Below, piece after piece: positions 47,760-59,712 of a stretch of 64,000 bases of DNA; position 1 is the first letter of the stretch; each line of letters opens with the position of its first letter. The DNA lies in NCBI GenBank assembly GCA_033032175.1, contig CM065321.1, positions 16,576,501 to 16,640,500 on the forward strand, read 5' to 3'. Both the position numbers and the translations under genes were made by a program. The notes below the pieces were generated by a model. That model saw nothing but the letters and a program-made list of their open reading frames with translations. It did no database searches and had not been told where the DNA came from. This stretch comes from Saturnia japonica (Eukaryota; Arthropoda; Insecta; Lepidoptera; Saturniidae).

Positions 47760-47965
47760 TAAGGGCCCTGAAGCCTCCGACGGTTTTTATAGCTTCACCA
47801 GGCTTGGGGGCGAGCACGGAAGCACCCAGCCGTGTAAGCGTGGCAACAAGCTCAAGGGCGTCAAAGTATGCAACATCGCGATCTGACCAATTTTGCCTCC
47901 TGGGAGGAAGGAAGAAACGTGAATATGTATTTAGTTATCTGTGAATTTTTGTCTAACTAGTACAA
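47760..47965 (+). repeat. Dispersed repeat B copy
   Basis: Shares AGGGCCCTGAAGCCTCCGAC, the 'caagctcaagggcgtcaaag' region and CTCCTGGGAGGAAGGAAG with 7190-7510. The 47966-48318 interval before the GMC gene shows no other feature. Confidence 0.7.
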
Positions 47966-48318
47966 AAAAAGAAAAAACAATGTCCCTTACAAAATCTATG
48001 TACCTTACAGTGTAATGATGTATGTCGGTAGCCAGTGAATGCAAGTGAAGTAGTATTATTTAGACTATTTCGCCCTCTCTTATCCGACAGGAGCATTCAT
48101 AATCTAATAAAGACAACATTTGGACTAAAATATAAACTGATGTAATTAACAACTTTTAGGTACTGACAGTGTTTGAACGAAAGAAAAAAATGTTACAAAC
48201 CCCTAACTAATTCGATTAAGAGCTATCGAATTAAACAACGCAATAGAAATTAGAAGGCGTTTCACACACGTTATCGTGTACAAAGATAGTTCCCAATACA
48301 ACTATTTATTTTCAAAAA

Positions 48319-51300
48319 ATGTTTTACTCGTACATTTTTGGTATAATCTTAGCTTGTGTATCATATATAATTTACCTGCGATACTTGAATGTTTACTCAA
48401 GTATTATAACTAAACCTGAGAAAAGATACGATTATATTATTGGTAAGTTTATTTTTTCCATGTTATAAAATATAGCTGTCTACCTGTTTGTTTGTGTAAA
48501 TAGGAGTGTGTTATAGAGATTAGCCTGAATTCAACAGTAGAATTAATTTCGATAAAAATATCTCATATTATATAAGATACCTATCTGAAACTTTTCTTGG
48601 ACTGATTTTTATATATCAATTAATCTTATATACAAATTAATGCCCAACAAATACAAAATACTCATACAAAGAAACAATGAAGAAAGATCGACTTTAAAAA
48701 AAGACGTAGGTTTCTCAATTTGAATGTATTTTTTTAATGGATGTTCAGCCATAACTTCTTTGTTTATGAACTGATTTGTATGATTCTTTTTTTGTTCGAT
48801 AGGGGATTACTCATGGTCCCATTTTAATTTCATTGGCATTGGACCTTCAACTTCGAAGTTACACCAGGGAACTCTTCAAAATCATTGAGGTTGATTTTCC
48901 TTTTTGTTAAATATTGTATTAACAAATTATGGTAGCTAATAACATAGTTTGAAGGAATCACATGACAGCGTTGTATAGGGGGGTTCAGATCAGAAGCAAT
49001 GAAACACAGGTTCAGTTTTCCGTTATTCCTCTATTTTTTGATAAAGTATTCCATTTTATAATCACATAACTTTTGCCCTAAGTATCTTTTCACACTCTTA
49101 CTATGCCCCTCGCTCTAATGAAAGTCGTCTGTCTTAGCCTGAGGAGCCCTGAAGCCGCTGCTGCTTTTACAGCTTCACCGAACTTGAGGCTGTCTTTCTT
49201 TTTTAGAACTGACTCATCTGACTACACTGTTAGCCTTAGGGGCCCTGAAGCCGCTGCGGCTTTTACAGCTTCACCGAACTTGGACTGTCTTTCCCTTCCC
49301 ATCCCTTTTTATTCTCGCTTCTATGTTTTGTCAACGCGTATGATTGGCCGAAGCCTATGATAGGTCGCCGACTACGATACGTTGACGACTAACTCACAAA
49401 CGAAAAATTGTACAACTAATATATTGATTTAAGTAGTTTATAATAAATCTAATATATTTTAATCATTTGCGCATTATTTAATTATTAGTTTATATTACTT
49501 GCAAACTACCCGAATAGTCATATATATTATTATTAACCTTACAGTTGTTACCTAGTATAAATATTACCTATACCTTTAAACAACCATTTACACTGGTTTA
49601 TAAATATTATAAGAAAGATTACATAAATATGTTCAAGACACAAGCAATTCACACCGTTATACAGTTTCATGGGCATCTAACACAATTTATCGGGCTTTTG
49701 AGTTAGATTTTTTTTTTCATAATGTCATTTTATCATTATCTTTTCATTCTATACCTACTTATAATAGTCAAGTTTGTCGATCTATCTTGAGTCTTGGACG
49801 CATGGTTGACCTTAAATATGCTGTGCTCGCAGCTCTGCTTTCGTGGTCTACAGTGTTACTCAGTGTTGTTGTGGTAGGCTAGTAGATACCTATCAAGACT
49901 AATGGCGGTCGGCTTGCACCCCTTGAAACTCCGGGTAAAGAGGGCCTTGCCTATCTGGCTAAGCCCTTTTACATGGACAATTCCTTGACACGTAGGTATA
50001 GGCTTCACTCTTCTTTTCTCTTTAACTCTTCAATAAATCTTGACATAATTTTCATCTGTATTTTGGATTCAGTTGGAGCCGGCTCCGCAGGCTGTGTATT
50101 AGCTTCCCGTCTGTCAGAAGACCCGAACAACAAGGTGTTGTTAATCGAAGCAGGAGACTATATGAGCTACTTCACTAAAATACCACTCACAGCCACAGCG
50201 GCACAGCAGGGGCCTGATGACTGGTCTGTGAAAACAGCTTCGCAAAGATTCTCGTCTTTTGGTCTTTGGGGTCAAGTTAGTTCTGTTATAGCAATGTTGG
50301 GACGTATTTATTAAATAAAATAAGCAAATATTTAAATGCAATTTTTACAGCACCTACTTTATAGATTTAGCGTTTGACGATGTAGCTCAAGATGGTAAAA
50401 CGCTAAGCCTAGAGGAGGAATACCGCTGGAACTCGCTTGTAGGTGCTTGGCAAGAAAATTTCAACTGGATGGTGTATCTAGCCAGGCTGGCATAAAATAT
50501 GAATATATAAATCTGAATTACTGCCACTAACAATTGAATTCATTTTATTGCATTTTGGATAAACCTTTGACCAAAATTCCATATAATCTTAATTCCCATT
50601 GTGTTCGAAGATATAATTTCATACAATACCGCTTCTAGACAGAGAGCTGATTCTTAGCCACCGGAACAGACGTGTTCGGCAAAAGACGTTCAATTTGTGG
50701 ATTGGAACAACGATGGGTTAATGATAGCATGTACGGACACCGCGTCGATCAACGTGATTTGGAATCCTTACAATAAGACAGATGTTTCGGTGAAGGAAAA
50801 CATACTGATGAAACCATAGTAGATAATAGGCAATTTTGAAATAACCGCCCGGTTAACTACCACCCTCGAGTTGCCTATAAGTGTGTTCTGGTAGCTGCAC
50901 TTCAGAGCCAGTGCCACATTCGGCATAGCATTTACCATCTTGGGCCACAGCGTGTAACAAACTGTTTATTTTTAATGTAGCTAGTCAGGCAATACTAAAA
51001 AATGTCTTACCATTACGATATATTCAAATCAACAATACCTACTGTTTTGTGATAGAAATTTAAATATTTGTAGTACCTAAGTAGGTAAAATATTTAATGT
51101 TAACGATAAACTTACTCCAATAACTACCTAATATGCAGGCCTTTTTGAAGATGCTTGATACCACTTTTTAAGTCAGTAATACTGATTATTTAGTCTAGGA
51201 CAAATAAATCATTGAATCCTTAAAATAGTCCGAACTAACTTATGCAACTCTGACTTCAAAGTCATGTAGGTAATTACCACTTAACAACTAAAGAGTCAGG

Positions 51301-54300
51301 TAATGTATACTTAATGTGAAAAAATCTACTTTATTTGTATGCTATTTTAGTCTCAAATTCTACCTAGAGGCAAGGGTCTTGGAGGATCGGGACAGATAAA
51401 CTTTCTTCTACATGGCTTCGGTTTACCTCAAGATTATGAAAAATGGAATAATCTCGGCTTTAAGGGTTGGTCCCTTCAAGACCTGAAACCCTACTTCATG
51501 AAAGCCTTTGGAACTACGGACAGTGAATTTGATTCATGGGAATGCTCCAATTGTTTTAGATCTAAGGTTAGTTTTTGAGGGTTAACACTTCAACATTAAT
51601 CAATAAGTTACAATAAGAAATCTACCAGCGAACATTGGCCGATATTAATTAATTGGATTGTTGAAGTTGCGTGTAATGCAATCAACGCCTCTTCAACTGC
51701 GGTAAAACCCTTTATAGTGAGATCCGCTTGGGCACGTCAATCCAGTTTTCGCAGTATCCACATGAAAGCTGCGATTGACTTTGGATTGTGTTTATTTTGC
51801 TGTAAGCCGCTTTTTTGGATCGTACAGATTTTTATTTCATTTTATTTCGTAAGTCACAAATACAGGTGAGAGATCAAAAAAAAAAAATAACTTAACTCTA
51901 AATACCTCTTAAAATCGAATACCCTTTGACATATGTGCACAACTTTCATTGTTAACAAGTACTGATTATAGTAAATCGACAATGGAAATCTAACAATTAA
52001 ATAGAAAGACATATATTAAGTGAGTGAGTTTTTAAATTTAGGAAGACAGGTGAAAAATTACGTCGTTTTGTAAGTTAACTTCGTTATATCTGCCTACACA
52101 TTCTATTAATGGGACTATTCCCCGATACATTATTGCTACAGGGGAAAACGCTAAACAATTGTTGATGTCTTACGGAATACGACACTTTACCATAGAATTT
52201 TTTTTAGAAACGCAATTTGTTGCTTAAGTAATTAATGATCAGTTTTGTAAAAACGTGTGTTTGCAATTATTATATTACAGGCGCCAATGAAATTAAAATT
52301 GATTAACGAAGAAGATACCCTCATGAATACTTTTCGAAGGGCATCGAAATCGATGAAAACTGACTCAACAGTGTTCAGGAGGGCGACCGCCACGCTCAAG
52401 GACGGCGTGAGGCATGCTTCTTTAGAAGCTTACCTTAAACCGGCCATGGTGAGGAAAAATTTACACGTATTGCTGAAAACACAAGCCATATCTGTAAGTA
52501 TTACAATCAAGCAACTTTCTTAAATACTAGCTGTGCCCCATGGTTTCAAACGTGTTGATTTAATCGACCAATTCTCCCGTGTAACCTATCGTTTCTTGCT
52601 AGATTATTTCATTTTCATAGTTACTGTCCCACTCCTTAGGATTGTAGTGTGAAGGTATTTATCGCCTTCCTCAATAAATAGGCTACAAAACGAAAAAAAA
52701 TCTATTGTGACTGGTAGCTCCCCGAGCTATTTTTTTTTTAGGTTGGATTAACCTCAATTTTATCTAAAGGACAATGCACCTAGTTGATGATTTTCATAAG
52801 GTGGCAGAGGAAGCCGTCAAGTGCAGCTACCGGGATACTTTAATAGGTATTCGGCAATCTATTTTCAATACGTGGATGGTACCTAGTTATCACTTTAAAA
52901 AACTCTTCCCTTATGCTATAGTTTCATGTTATGTTATCCTTCACCATAATCTCAAGCCCATTCCTATTCAAAAATATAGGTATCAAGCGGCGCAGATGAA
53001 ACATCTTCGGTTCCATTCCACTTCTACGTAGAAATTAAGATATTACTTCAATTAAGAAGTTTAAATTTGCTATGATTTTTTTTTCTTTACCATCTTTTCT
53101 TAATAAAGGATTAGTTAAAACGTTTCACAGGCATAACTGTGGTCAATTAATAATTGTAGACATCATTTTGCCGGCCTTTTCGATGACTAGGTGCTTTCCG
53201 AACCAGTAGTACTTAGTATTTCATGCCTAAATTGAATAAAATATTTTTGACTTTGAAGCAACTAATTCTTATACTAGTTCTGTACTAAAGATATTGTTGT
53301 AGATTCGTTTTGAAAACAAAACCGCGTCATCGCTTTTCATATTGAAGAACCATCGGGAGCTCGACAATGTGTTTGTGAATAAGGAGATAATTCTATGCAC
53401 CGGTGCAATCAAAACTCCACAATTGTTGCTGTTGTCTGGTATTGGACCATCAAATGTTATGAAGAAGTATGTGTTTTTCCTTGATAGAGTATTGAATAGG
53501 CAAGATATACTTACGGGTTGTTTAACACATACCTACTCTATTAAAATAAGACCAACCATTTTAGAAATTTGCCATTTGTATTATATTTATTATACATGAC
53601 CCTGATGTGAAATGCGCCAATAAATTGAAAAATGTCAATAAATACACAATGTTTGGTCACCAATATTCTAGAGGTCAAAATTTGTAGAAAGTGCAAAAAT
53701 TGCTCTCAGCAATACTACGCAGATTTTTAAAATGACTTAGAACTTAGGAATAGGTGTTTTGCAAAAACGGGAACGTTTAGAATCATCTCGTGACATCGAG
53801 TGCTCACAGTTACGCAGTTCACTTGTTACGGCCACTGTAAACATGGTCCATGGTAGTCTACAAAGAACCTCAAATAGTACTGCAGTTCTATCTTAGTGCA
53901 CCTTTCTTCATTTAACTACATTGACACTTTGCGACATAAACAAGTGTAAAGATGGTGCTCCCACAATCAAGCTCTGCAAAGGTTCTGTCACCCACAACTA
54001 GCTTCTGTTAAATAAAAATTTTGAAAGTGTAGTGGTTTGTGTTAAACTGTATTTGTCTTGTATATCCAACCAGCTAGTTACTTTCACCGTGGAATTAAGG
54101 TGTCATGACACCATGTCATGTCAGTACATCATGACTGTGGGCAAATCCTCCTATCCCGATGACTATATCGGACTATATTTACTATTGGTAAAGTGCAGAT
54201 ATTTGCCGATCTTGCATTAAAAACAGACTATACTTGTCAGGTTGCGTATATCGTCTATATCAGAAAATGAATTTGTCGGAAGGAATCTGCACGACCATAT

Positions 54301-56167
54301 GAATATGCCGATTTATATCAGCGTAAAGGAACCCATAAGCGTCACTTTGTCAAAAGTTTTCACTTTCAAAACAATATGGGATTACTTATGGAGCAACAGT
54401 GGTAAGCTTTTATTTAAAAAAAAAAACATGTAACAAACATCAATTTCCATCCAAATATTACTTATCCTTTTAATAATAACGCTTAGTATCTTACTAGCTT
54501 TAAGAATTGTCATCAGTCGCATTATATAAGAAATAAAATATTCAGCACGCAACTATCATTTTAAATCTAGAAACAGTTTTCAAGATTTCACATATTTTTA
54601 GTGTACCTAAAGACTTGAGTCGCTACAAAAATACACAATACTTTCCTTTGATGCAACCAACAATTTTGGTCTCCAGGGCACAAAAGATTGCAGATTCTGC
54701 AAAAGTGCGGACGAAACTCCAAAGCACCTCTTGTGTGATTGTGACCCACTAATACCTAAACGTACCCGGATTCTGGGTAAGCACGTGCTGCTCCCAAAAG
54801 AGGTTCAGTTGCTCTCTAAAAAAAAGTCCTGCAGTATAGTAAAGCAATAAGACTTGATGGGGAGCTTTAGCAATGTGGGGCGATCTCAATAGATCTCAAT
54901 GGTCGCAGTGACACAGGACTGCTTAAACCTGCACAGCCCCCGTTTAGAATAATAATAATACTTTCCTTGTAATATAGTAATTTGAAATAATCCACACTAG
55001 TAGGTATTATTATAAACGGGAAAGTAACAGTCTGTTTGCTGCCTTTTCACGACTGAACGATTACAACCAAATTTGGCATAAAGGTAGTCCGGGACCACAT
55101 ATAGATGAAGTTGCGCCTTATATTATAAAGGTACATGGGAAATGAAATGATTGGTTAAAGCTTTGTTGCAGGGTTATTATCATTTCCACCGGTAGCTGGT
55201 GTAGAATATCAAAATAATTCGGCTGTCTTGCTATTCTCCATGGGATCTTCTAGCGAGAGGCTGCTACGTGACTTATCCAATTACAAGCCTCAGGTGCGTA
55301 TTTATAATAAAGCATCTTTTAGTATATGCCCAGGATTCCAGAGACGGTGTAACTGCAGCTCTTCTGCTAAATTTGGTAATTTCTTGTGGATTGTTAAATA
55401 ATACTGAATAAGATTTCAAATACATGCATTTTTGCAAGTAAAGAAGACACTGCAATTTCTACTTAAAAGGTTTTACAGACATGCATGTTGAAGTTAAGTA
55501 TTGAAGGCGTCGTCATCTCTGACGTTCCTGTTCTAATATTAGTAACGCAGTAGATCGCCGGCATTGAAGAGTTTAGGTTTCATTTGTATCGTGAACTTAA
55601 GGTTTTGGTTAAGGAAAACTTGGTAATCAAACCATTGCATAATAGTAGGATGTTTTTTGATGGTCGCCCAACTAACTACAAATTTCAACATGAAAATTTG
55701 TCGTTAAGCATCTATTCTTGTGCTTGCAGTCATAGTATTTATTCTAGGCTTAAATTGTTATCATATTTGATCACACCATCACTTATGAGAAGTATGGTTG
55801 CAGTTAAACAACATAATATAAACCAAATATTAAAATATTAAGACGGAGCTTCTGTATTAATACCCCCTCAAATCTATCAGAAAGCTATACCATGTCCTTA
55901 CTAAAGTAGATAAAAATTACAATATGCCAAGTATCTCTACCTTACCATTTATGACAATAAATTTCAATATTTCTGGTTTCCAGGTATTCCGTGACACGTT
56001 TCCATTTCATAGCTTGCCACATAAAGAGGGGTTCATGTTTTTAGCTACTTGCACTCAGCCTCAGAGTAGAGGTTTTATCTCATTAGTAGACACCAGCACA
56101 AGTGTACCTGCTGTCGTCGATCCGCACTACTTAGAGATGTATGCCGACGTCAAATGCATGATACAAG
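48319..56167 (+). CDS. GMC-family FAD oxidoreductase, eight exons, C-terminus not found
   Basis: Exons 48319-48442, 50073-50275, 51351-51566, 52281-52493, 53303-53466, 54241-54401, 55172-55293 and 55984-56167 join with GT/AG sites and consistent phases to 462 residues without a stop. GMC enzymes oxidise alcohols (glucose, choline, ecdysone, retinoids) with FAD. A hydrophobic segment (about residues 5-22) suggests a signal peptide or membrane anchor. YDYIIVGAGSAGC carries the FAD GxGxxG (residues 43-48). PRGKGLGGSGQIN (114-126) approximates GMC signature 1; GAIKTPQLLLLSGIG (286-300) fits signature 2. NLHDHMNMP follows. The substrate domain reaches VDPHYLEMYADVKCMIQG and then a donor at 56168. 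The final about 120-150 residues (catalytic His, GNxNA block) are absent. A ninaG-like member is possible but unproven. Confidence 0.9.
49128..49300 (+). repeat. Two tandem heads of dispersed repeat B in GMC intron 1
   Basis: The unit GAGCCCTGAAGCCGCTGCTG...AGCTTCACCGAACTTG occurs at about 49133 and again at about 49238 (GGGCCCTGAAGCCGCTGCGG), about 105 bp apart. Only the first 60 bp of repeat B is present in each. Confidence 0.75.
50350..50500 (-). repeat. SINE family II, partial copy in GMC intron 2
   Basis: Plus-strand 'agctcaagatggtaaaacgctaagcc' type segment, then the GTAGGTGCTTGGCAAGAAAATTTCAAC body, is the reverse complement of the family II 3' half. Confidence 0.65.
50690..50960 (+). 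repeat. SINE family II copy in GMC intron 2
   Basis: Head 'gcatgtacggacaccgcgtc' with a decayed B box, then 'gatgaaaccatagta', TAACTACCACCCTCGAGTTG and 'ccatcttgggccac'. Confidence 0.75.
52527..52735 (-). mobile_element. Helitron family 1-like relic in GMC intron 4
   Basis: Starts on the plus strand with A then CTAGCTGTGCCCCATGG and contains TTCCTCAATAAATAGGCTAC and GACTGGTAGCTCC, parallel to family 1 in reverse orientation. The TCTATAC end is lost. Confidence 0.55.
52770..52995 (-). repeat. SINE family II, degraded copy in GMC intron 4
   Basis: Minus strand includes CTTGAGATTATGGTGAAGGA, ATGAAACTATAGCATAAGGG and CCCGGTAGCTGCACTTGACG in family order. Confidence 0.65.
53170..53260 (+). mobile_element. 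LINE 3' end fragment in GMC intron 4
   Basis: 'gctttccgaaccagtagt' and 'gcctaaattgaataaaatat' then a TTTTGACTTTGA tail match the ends of 12672-12936 and 27470-27722. Confidence 0.55.
54684..54950 (+). mobile_element. LINE C-terminal zinc motif relic in GMC intron 6
   Basis: A frame reads GTKDCRFCKSADETPKHLLCDCDPLIPKRTRILG, with the CxxC...HxxxC pattern found at the C-termini of several LINE reverse transcriptases. It ends at TAA near 54850, followed by an AATAATAATA tail near 54950. Confidence 0.7.
55000..55140 (+). repeat. Common dispersed repeat (GGGAAAGTAACAGTCTG type)
   Basis: Similar in order to 42553-42690: a GTAACxGTCTGTxTGC segment, CTTTTCACGACTGAA, then 'accaaatttggcataaaggtag'. 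Class unknown. Confidence 0.5.
55570..55850 (+). repeat. SINE family II, degraded copy in GMC intron 7
   Basis: Order: 'ggttttggttaaggaaaac', 'atcaaaccattgcataatag', a GGTCGCCCAACTAACTAC segment and a 'gaaaatttgtcgttaagcat' segment, mirroring the family body. Confidence 0.55.
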
Positions 56168-57475
56168 GTAAAAAAGAGAATAAATTTAACAACTTGTGTC
56201 GCAAAATATTTTTTTAAACCCTTTAAATATCGAATTATTAAAGCTGGTACTTAACAGCCACTGACGAAATGGACATAAAATATTAAGGGACCTGATAAAA
56301 AGATAGATTAAGAAGTGCCTACGTTAAAGCACAGGTTGAAGTGTGGACCGGTAATCAAATATCTGACTATATAGATATTAAAGACTTGTCGTGTGATAGG
56401 CCAGTATGAAGGACTGTCAGTGGATACTTGTCTTTTAGCAAATTTCGTTATCCTTTAGCTTATGATTTACTTACTATTGGTAATAATGTATACAATATCA
56501 TCAATATACTAGAAGTATTTTGGTGAATTAGCATTAATTAAAATAAATATATATAAGAAGTCTTGACAAGAATGCAAACCCCTGACATGGAACTTTTTTC
56601 GACAATATATGATAATCTCTGTAGGTTAACAATTTTAAGACTTTCGTCGCAGAAGGCAGATATTCAAATTATTAGGAAATAAAATGACATTGATATAAAT
56701 CATATGCACTAATTTGTTACATTGGGATTGTAGCAATAAGAAGAATTGAAGCGTTGATATCGACAAAAGCTTTCCAAAGCATAGGAGCAAAGATTCATTG
56801 GCCACGACCTGAGAGATGTCTAACGTTTTGGAATTATTCCTTAGAAAATCAAAGGGGAATCAAGATAAAGCGGAAAAGGGTGTAAGATACTTTTTAATAT
56901 CCCATTTTACTATTTCGCAGCGGCAGAGGCACACGCGTTGCCTTTTAAGTTATAGTATAAATATATTTTAATAGGTAATTAAAAAATAATTTTAAAAGTA
57001 TAACTACCAATTTCTCTTGGTAGTTTATCCGTGTAATGTTACTAAAGTAAACACTTTAACACTTTAAGCAAACGCAAAGATTCAGTTTTCATCTAGATTA
57101 AAACTCATCATTCAATATCTATCATTTATTCCAAACTTAAAGGACACATTACCATATTCCCTTCTTTATATTTATAACCTTTGCGAGTATTTTATTACTT
57201 GTTCTAGTAATTTAAAAAAGTCACATCTCCTGTAATAGCATCCACTTCGAATCTAAAAGTCTTTAAAATTTCCACCGATTTCTAGTTTTTTAATTTGATC
57301 GTTACATAATATTTTCCCTTGACTTTCAACTATATAACCTGATTGATCTATTTCTATCAACAGATAATAGAATAGCCAAATTTCGACTAGTTTTTTGCAG
57401 TTGCGTTGTTTCAGTCTGCCGATACCTATATAGCAAGTTACATTTCTGATAGACTTTTAAATATAATCTAACTTA
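56168..57475. other. No recognised gene downstream of GMC exon 8
   Basis: Searched by eye for the GMC C-terminal block (HPxGT, GNxNAP); none was found in any frame. Confidence 0.45.
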
Positions 57476-57479
57476 GTTT

Positions 57480-57900
57480 TTGCAATCCGGAATAAGAGCT
57501 ATTCAATATAATTCCCTCTTCTCCCTTCCACAACAGAACCATACGCTCTGGGCTTCGGAGTCACAGTTTTACGGTAACCTGCATCTCAGCATGAACTATT
57601 GTCGTACCGTGAATCTGTGGAACCATCTCCCGGCCAGTATGTTCCATCCTTACGACATCGGGTCCTTTAACGACCGTAGATATATTGCCAGCCTGTAAAG
57701 CTTCTTCTCGGCAGCTGGGTATGCACTGGCTGATCCCGGAATGCTACAAAACAAAAGAGAGTCATTATGATATTTTTATTATCATCTGCATGGTGTTCGA
57801 AACCCATTCTATTACATATCATATGCCACTTAATTACAACGTCTGAACAAAACGAGTCACTCGTTATGTATATCGGGAAATCCATTTTGAATCAATTGGA
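57480..57900 (+). mobile_element. CR1/Jockey-type LINE, C-terminal relic and 3' region
   Basis: A frame reads HTLWASESQFYGNLHLS...RTVNLWNHLPASMFHPYDIGSFNDR, the sister of 31626-31880. The following 200 bp (GGTATGCACTGGCTGATCCC...) match 30118-30365. Confidence 0.65.
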
Positions 57901-58369
57901 ATGCCTTACATCCAAGTAATGTTTGGATCCTGTGCTCTATTTAGTACTTTAGATTCGCCAAACAAATAATAATAATAACTTTATTTGACCATAATAAGAT
58001 ACAAAATATGAGGCTTATTCCTAGGAAATACAATATTTTTGTTCTTAATTAATGAAACTGAAAATGAATGTTTCAAGTTAAGTTGAAAATTAAAGAAATC
58101 TCTGACACAATTAATCTATTAATTGAAGCCTTCTAATGAGCCCAAATAGGTACGATCTCTCTGTTGTAAGTTGGTGAGGAGTTAGGTATTCTACGGATTC
58201 CAGATGACGCTGCAGCATCAGGGTAAGGTTTTTCTAATATCATTGAAATAACAGAATACCAAATCTCGATTCATTTAGACCGGAGATGCTTTATGTTTTA
58301 TATATAAAAGAGCTGATAACCTTGAATTGTTAACAGATTTATATTTATCCAAAGACTCTTGATTAAGTC

Positions 58370-58560
58370 AATTTAAACTTGTAAATTGATGTTCAAAATG
58401 ATTTTGCCATTTGTTAGTTATTTACAAATTTTCATTATGTTAAACTTTTTAGACTTCTAACACCCTTCTTTTTACTAGAATTTAAAAATAGATTTAACAA
58501 AACTTAATTCCTTGTCCAGTTGTATTTATTTTATAAAATAATAACAAAACAAACATCCAA
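58370..58560 (+). repeat. Copy of the SDR gene's 3' flank
   Basis: 'aacttgtaaattgatgttc', 'aattttcattatgttaaact' and 'ttattttataaaataataac' occur here in the same order and spacing as at about 62735-62925, downstream of the SDR stop codon. No SDR-like coding remains were seen just upstream. The interval 57901-58370 shows only a possible LINE tail (AATAATAATAACTTTATTTG). Confidence 0.7.
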
Positions 58561-59712
58561 AACGCTTAAAGTTGGAGAAGTCGGAAGTCCTTCAGATACT
58601 TACCTACAGTGTGTTTTTAGAGAAGTAGCTATCACCGGCCATCACATAGGAGTTTCATGACTAGGGTACTGTAGTCGATGATGAATTTACGGTTTAAACT
58701 CATTCGTAAATCTATTTTCCTTCCTTTTTTAATGAAGTCCATATTGGACCTTACGTACATTTTAATGTATGAACGGTTAGGCCTAATGACCACCTTTTTT
58801 AGAGTTAAGGATACGTTAATTTTCGCCTAACAACTGCCGTTTATTATCAGTGCTTATAAATGTGATACGGATGACAAAATAATATTGTTCTAATTTCTAA
58901 TTTATTGATTAATTGGTACTGCGTTTAATTAGCCAGTATAGAAACTAGTTTATAATTTGTGCAAAACTGACCTTTACACATGCTTAATTTCATGTAACTT
59001 TCATTTATAGGTGTCTTGTTATATGGTAACAGCAGCCCAAATTCCATCCGAACCACAATCATTACCGAGGTCTTTACTATTCCATTCTGCAGACATCTGA
59101 CATTATTATTACTGTATATCTCTATTACTTTTCTCTGTATGCAAAGCTAAGTCTAATTTGGCATTCAGATGTTTACTGCATATAATATTCTTACATAAAA
59201 TTGATAAGTAATGTAGTTAGTAGCCTATATAGTTTACCTGATATACAAATTTCTATATTTCATGTCAACATATGTGTCCGGATTGCGGAGTGAGGACGCA
59301 AGTATTTCCTCACCGCTGTCATTTTACGAACTTCTTCATGGATGGGGTGAAAGCTGCTGATTTGCTCCTGAACTGTAGTGTGAAATCCAGAATTCTTGTT
59401 AATATAATGTACGTATCATTAGTATATAAGCGGAGACAAATTTTAGGATAACGAATTAAAAGTGGTACGAGTTTCGAATTCGTAAGCCGATTAAGACGCA
59501 TTTATGTCCTAACAGCAGCAGCTTTAATGAATTCCATTCTTAAGGATACGGTTTTCAACAGGTACTAGTACAGGAAGCATTCCAATTCAGTTCCCAGGTA
59601 TAGCAGTTTATTATGACTGGACTCTGGTCTTTTTGAATAAATTATACATAATCTGAACCGTTCGCAGCTTAAATCAAGGCAGAGAGAGATTGTACGCTTT
59701 CACACGATAAAT
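58561..59712. other. No confirmed gene
   Basis: 59011-59150 is a phase-compatible open stretch behind an acceptor-like ATTTATAG; it is discussed as a doubtful ninth GMC exon. 59280-59600 has the texture of a LINE fragment but was not classified. Confidence 0.35.

Noticed and set aside
54684..54840. Host zinc-finger exon
   Set aside because: The CxxC...HxxxC pattern followed by the basic tail and AATAATAAT end is typical of a LINE C-terminus, and it sits within a GMC intron.
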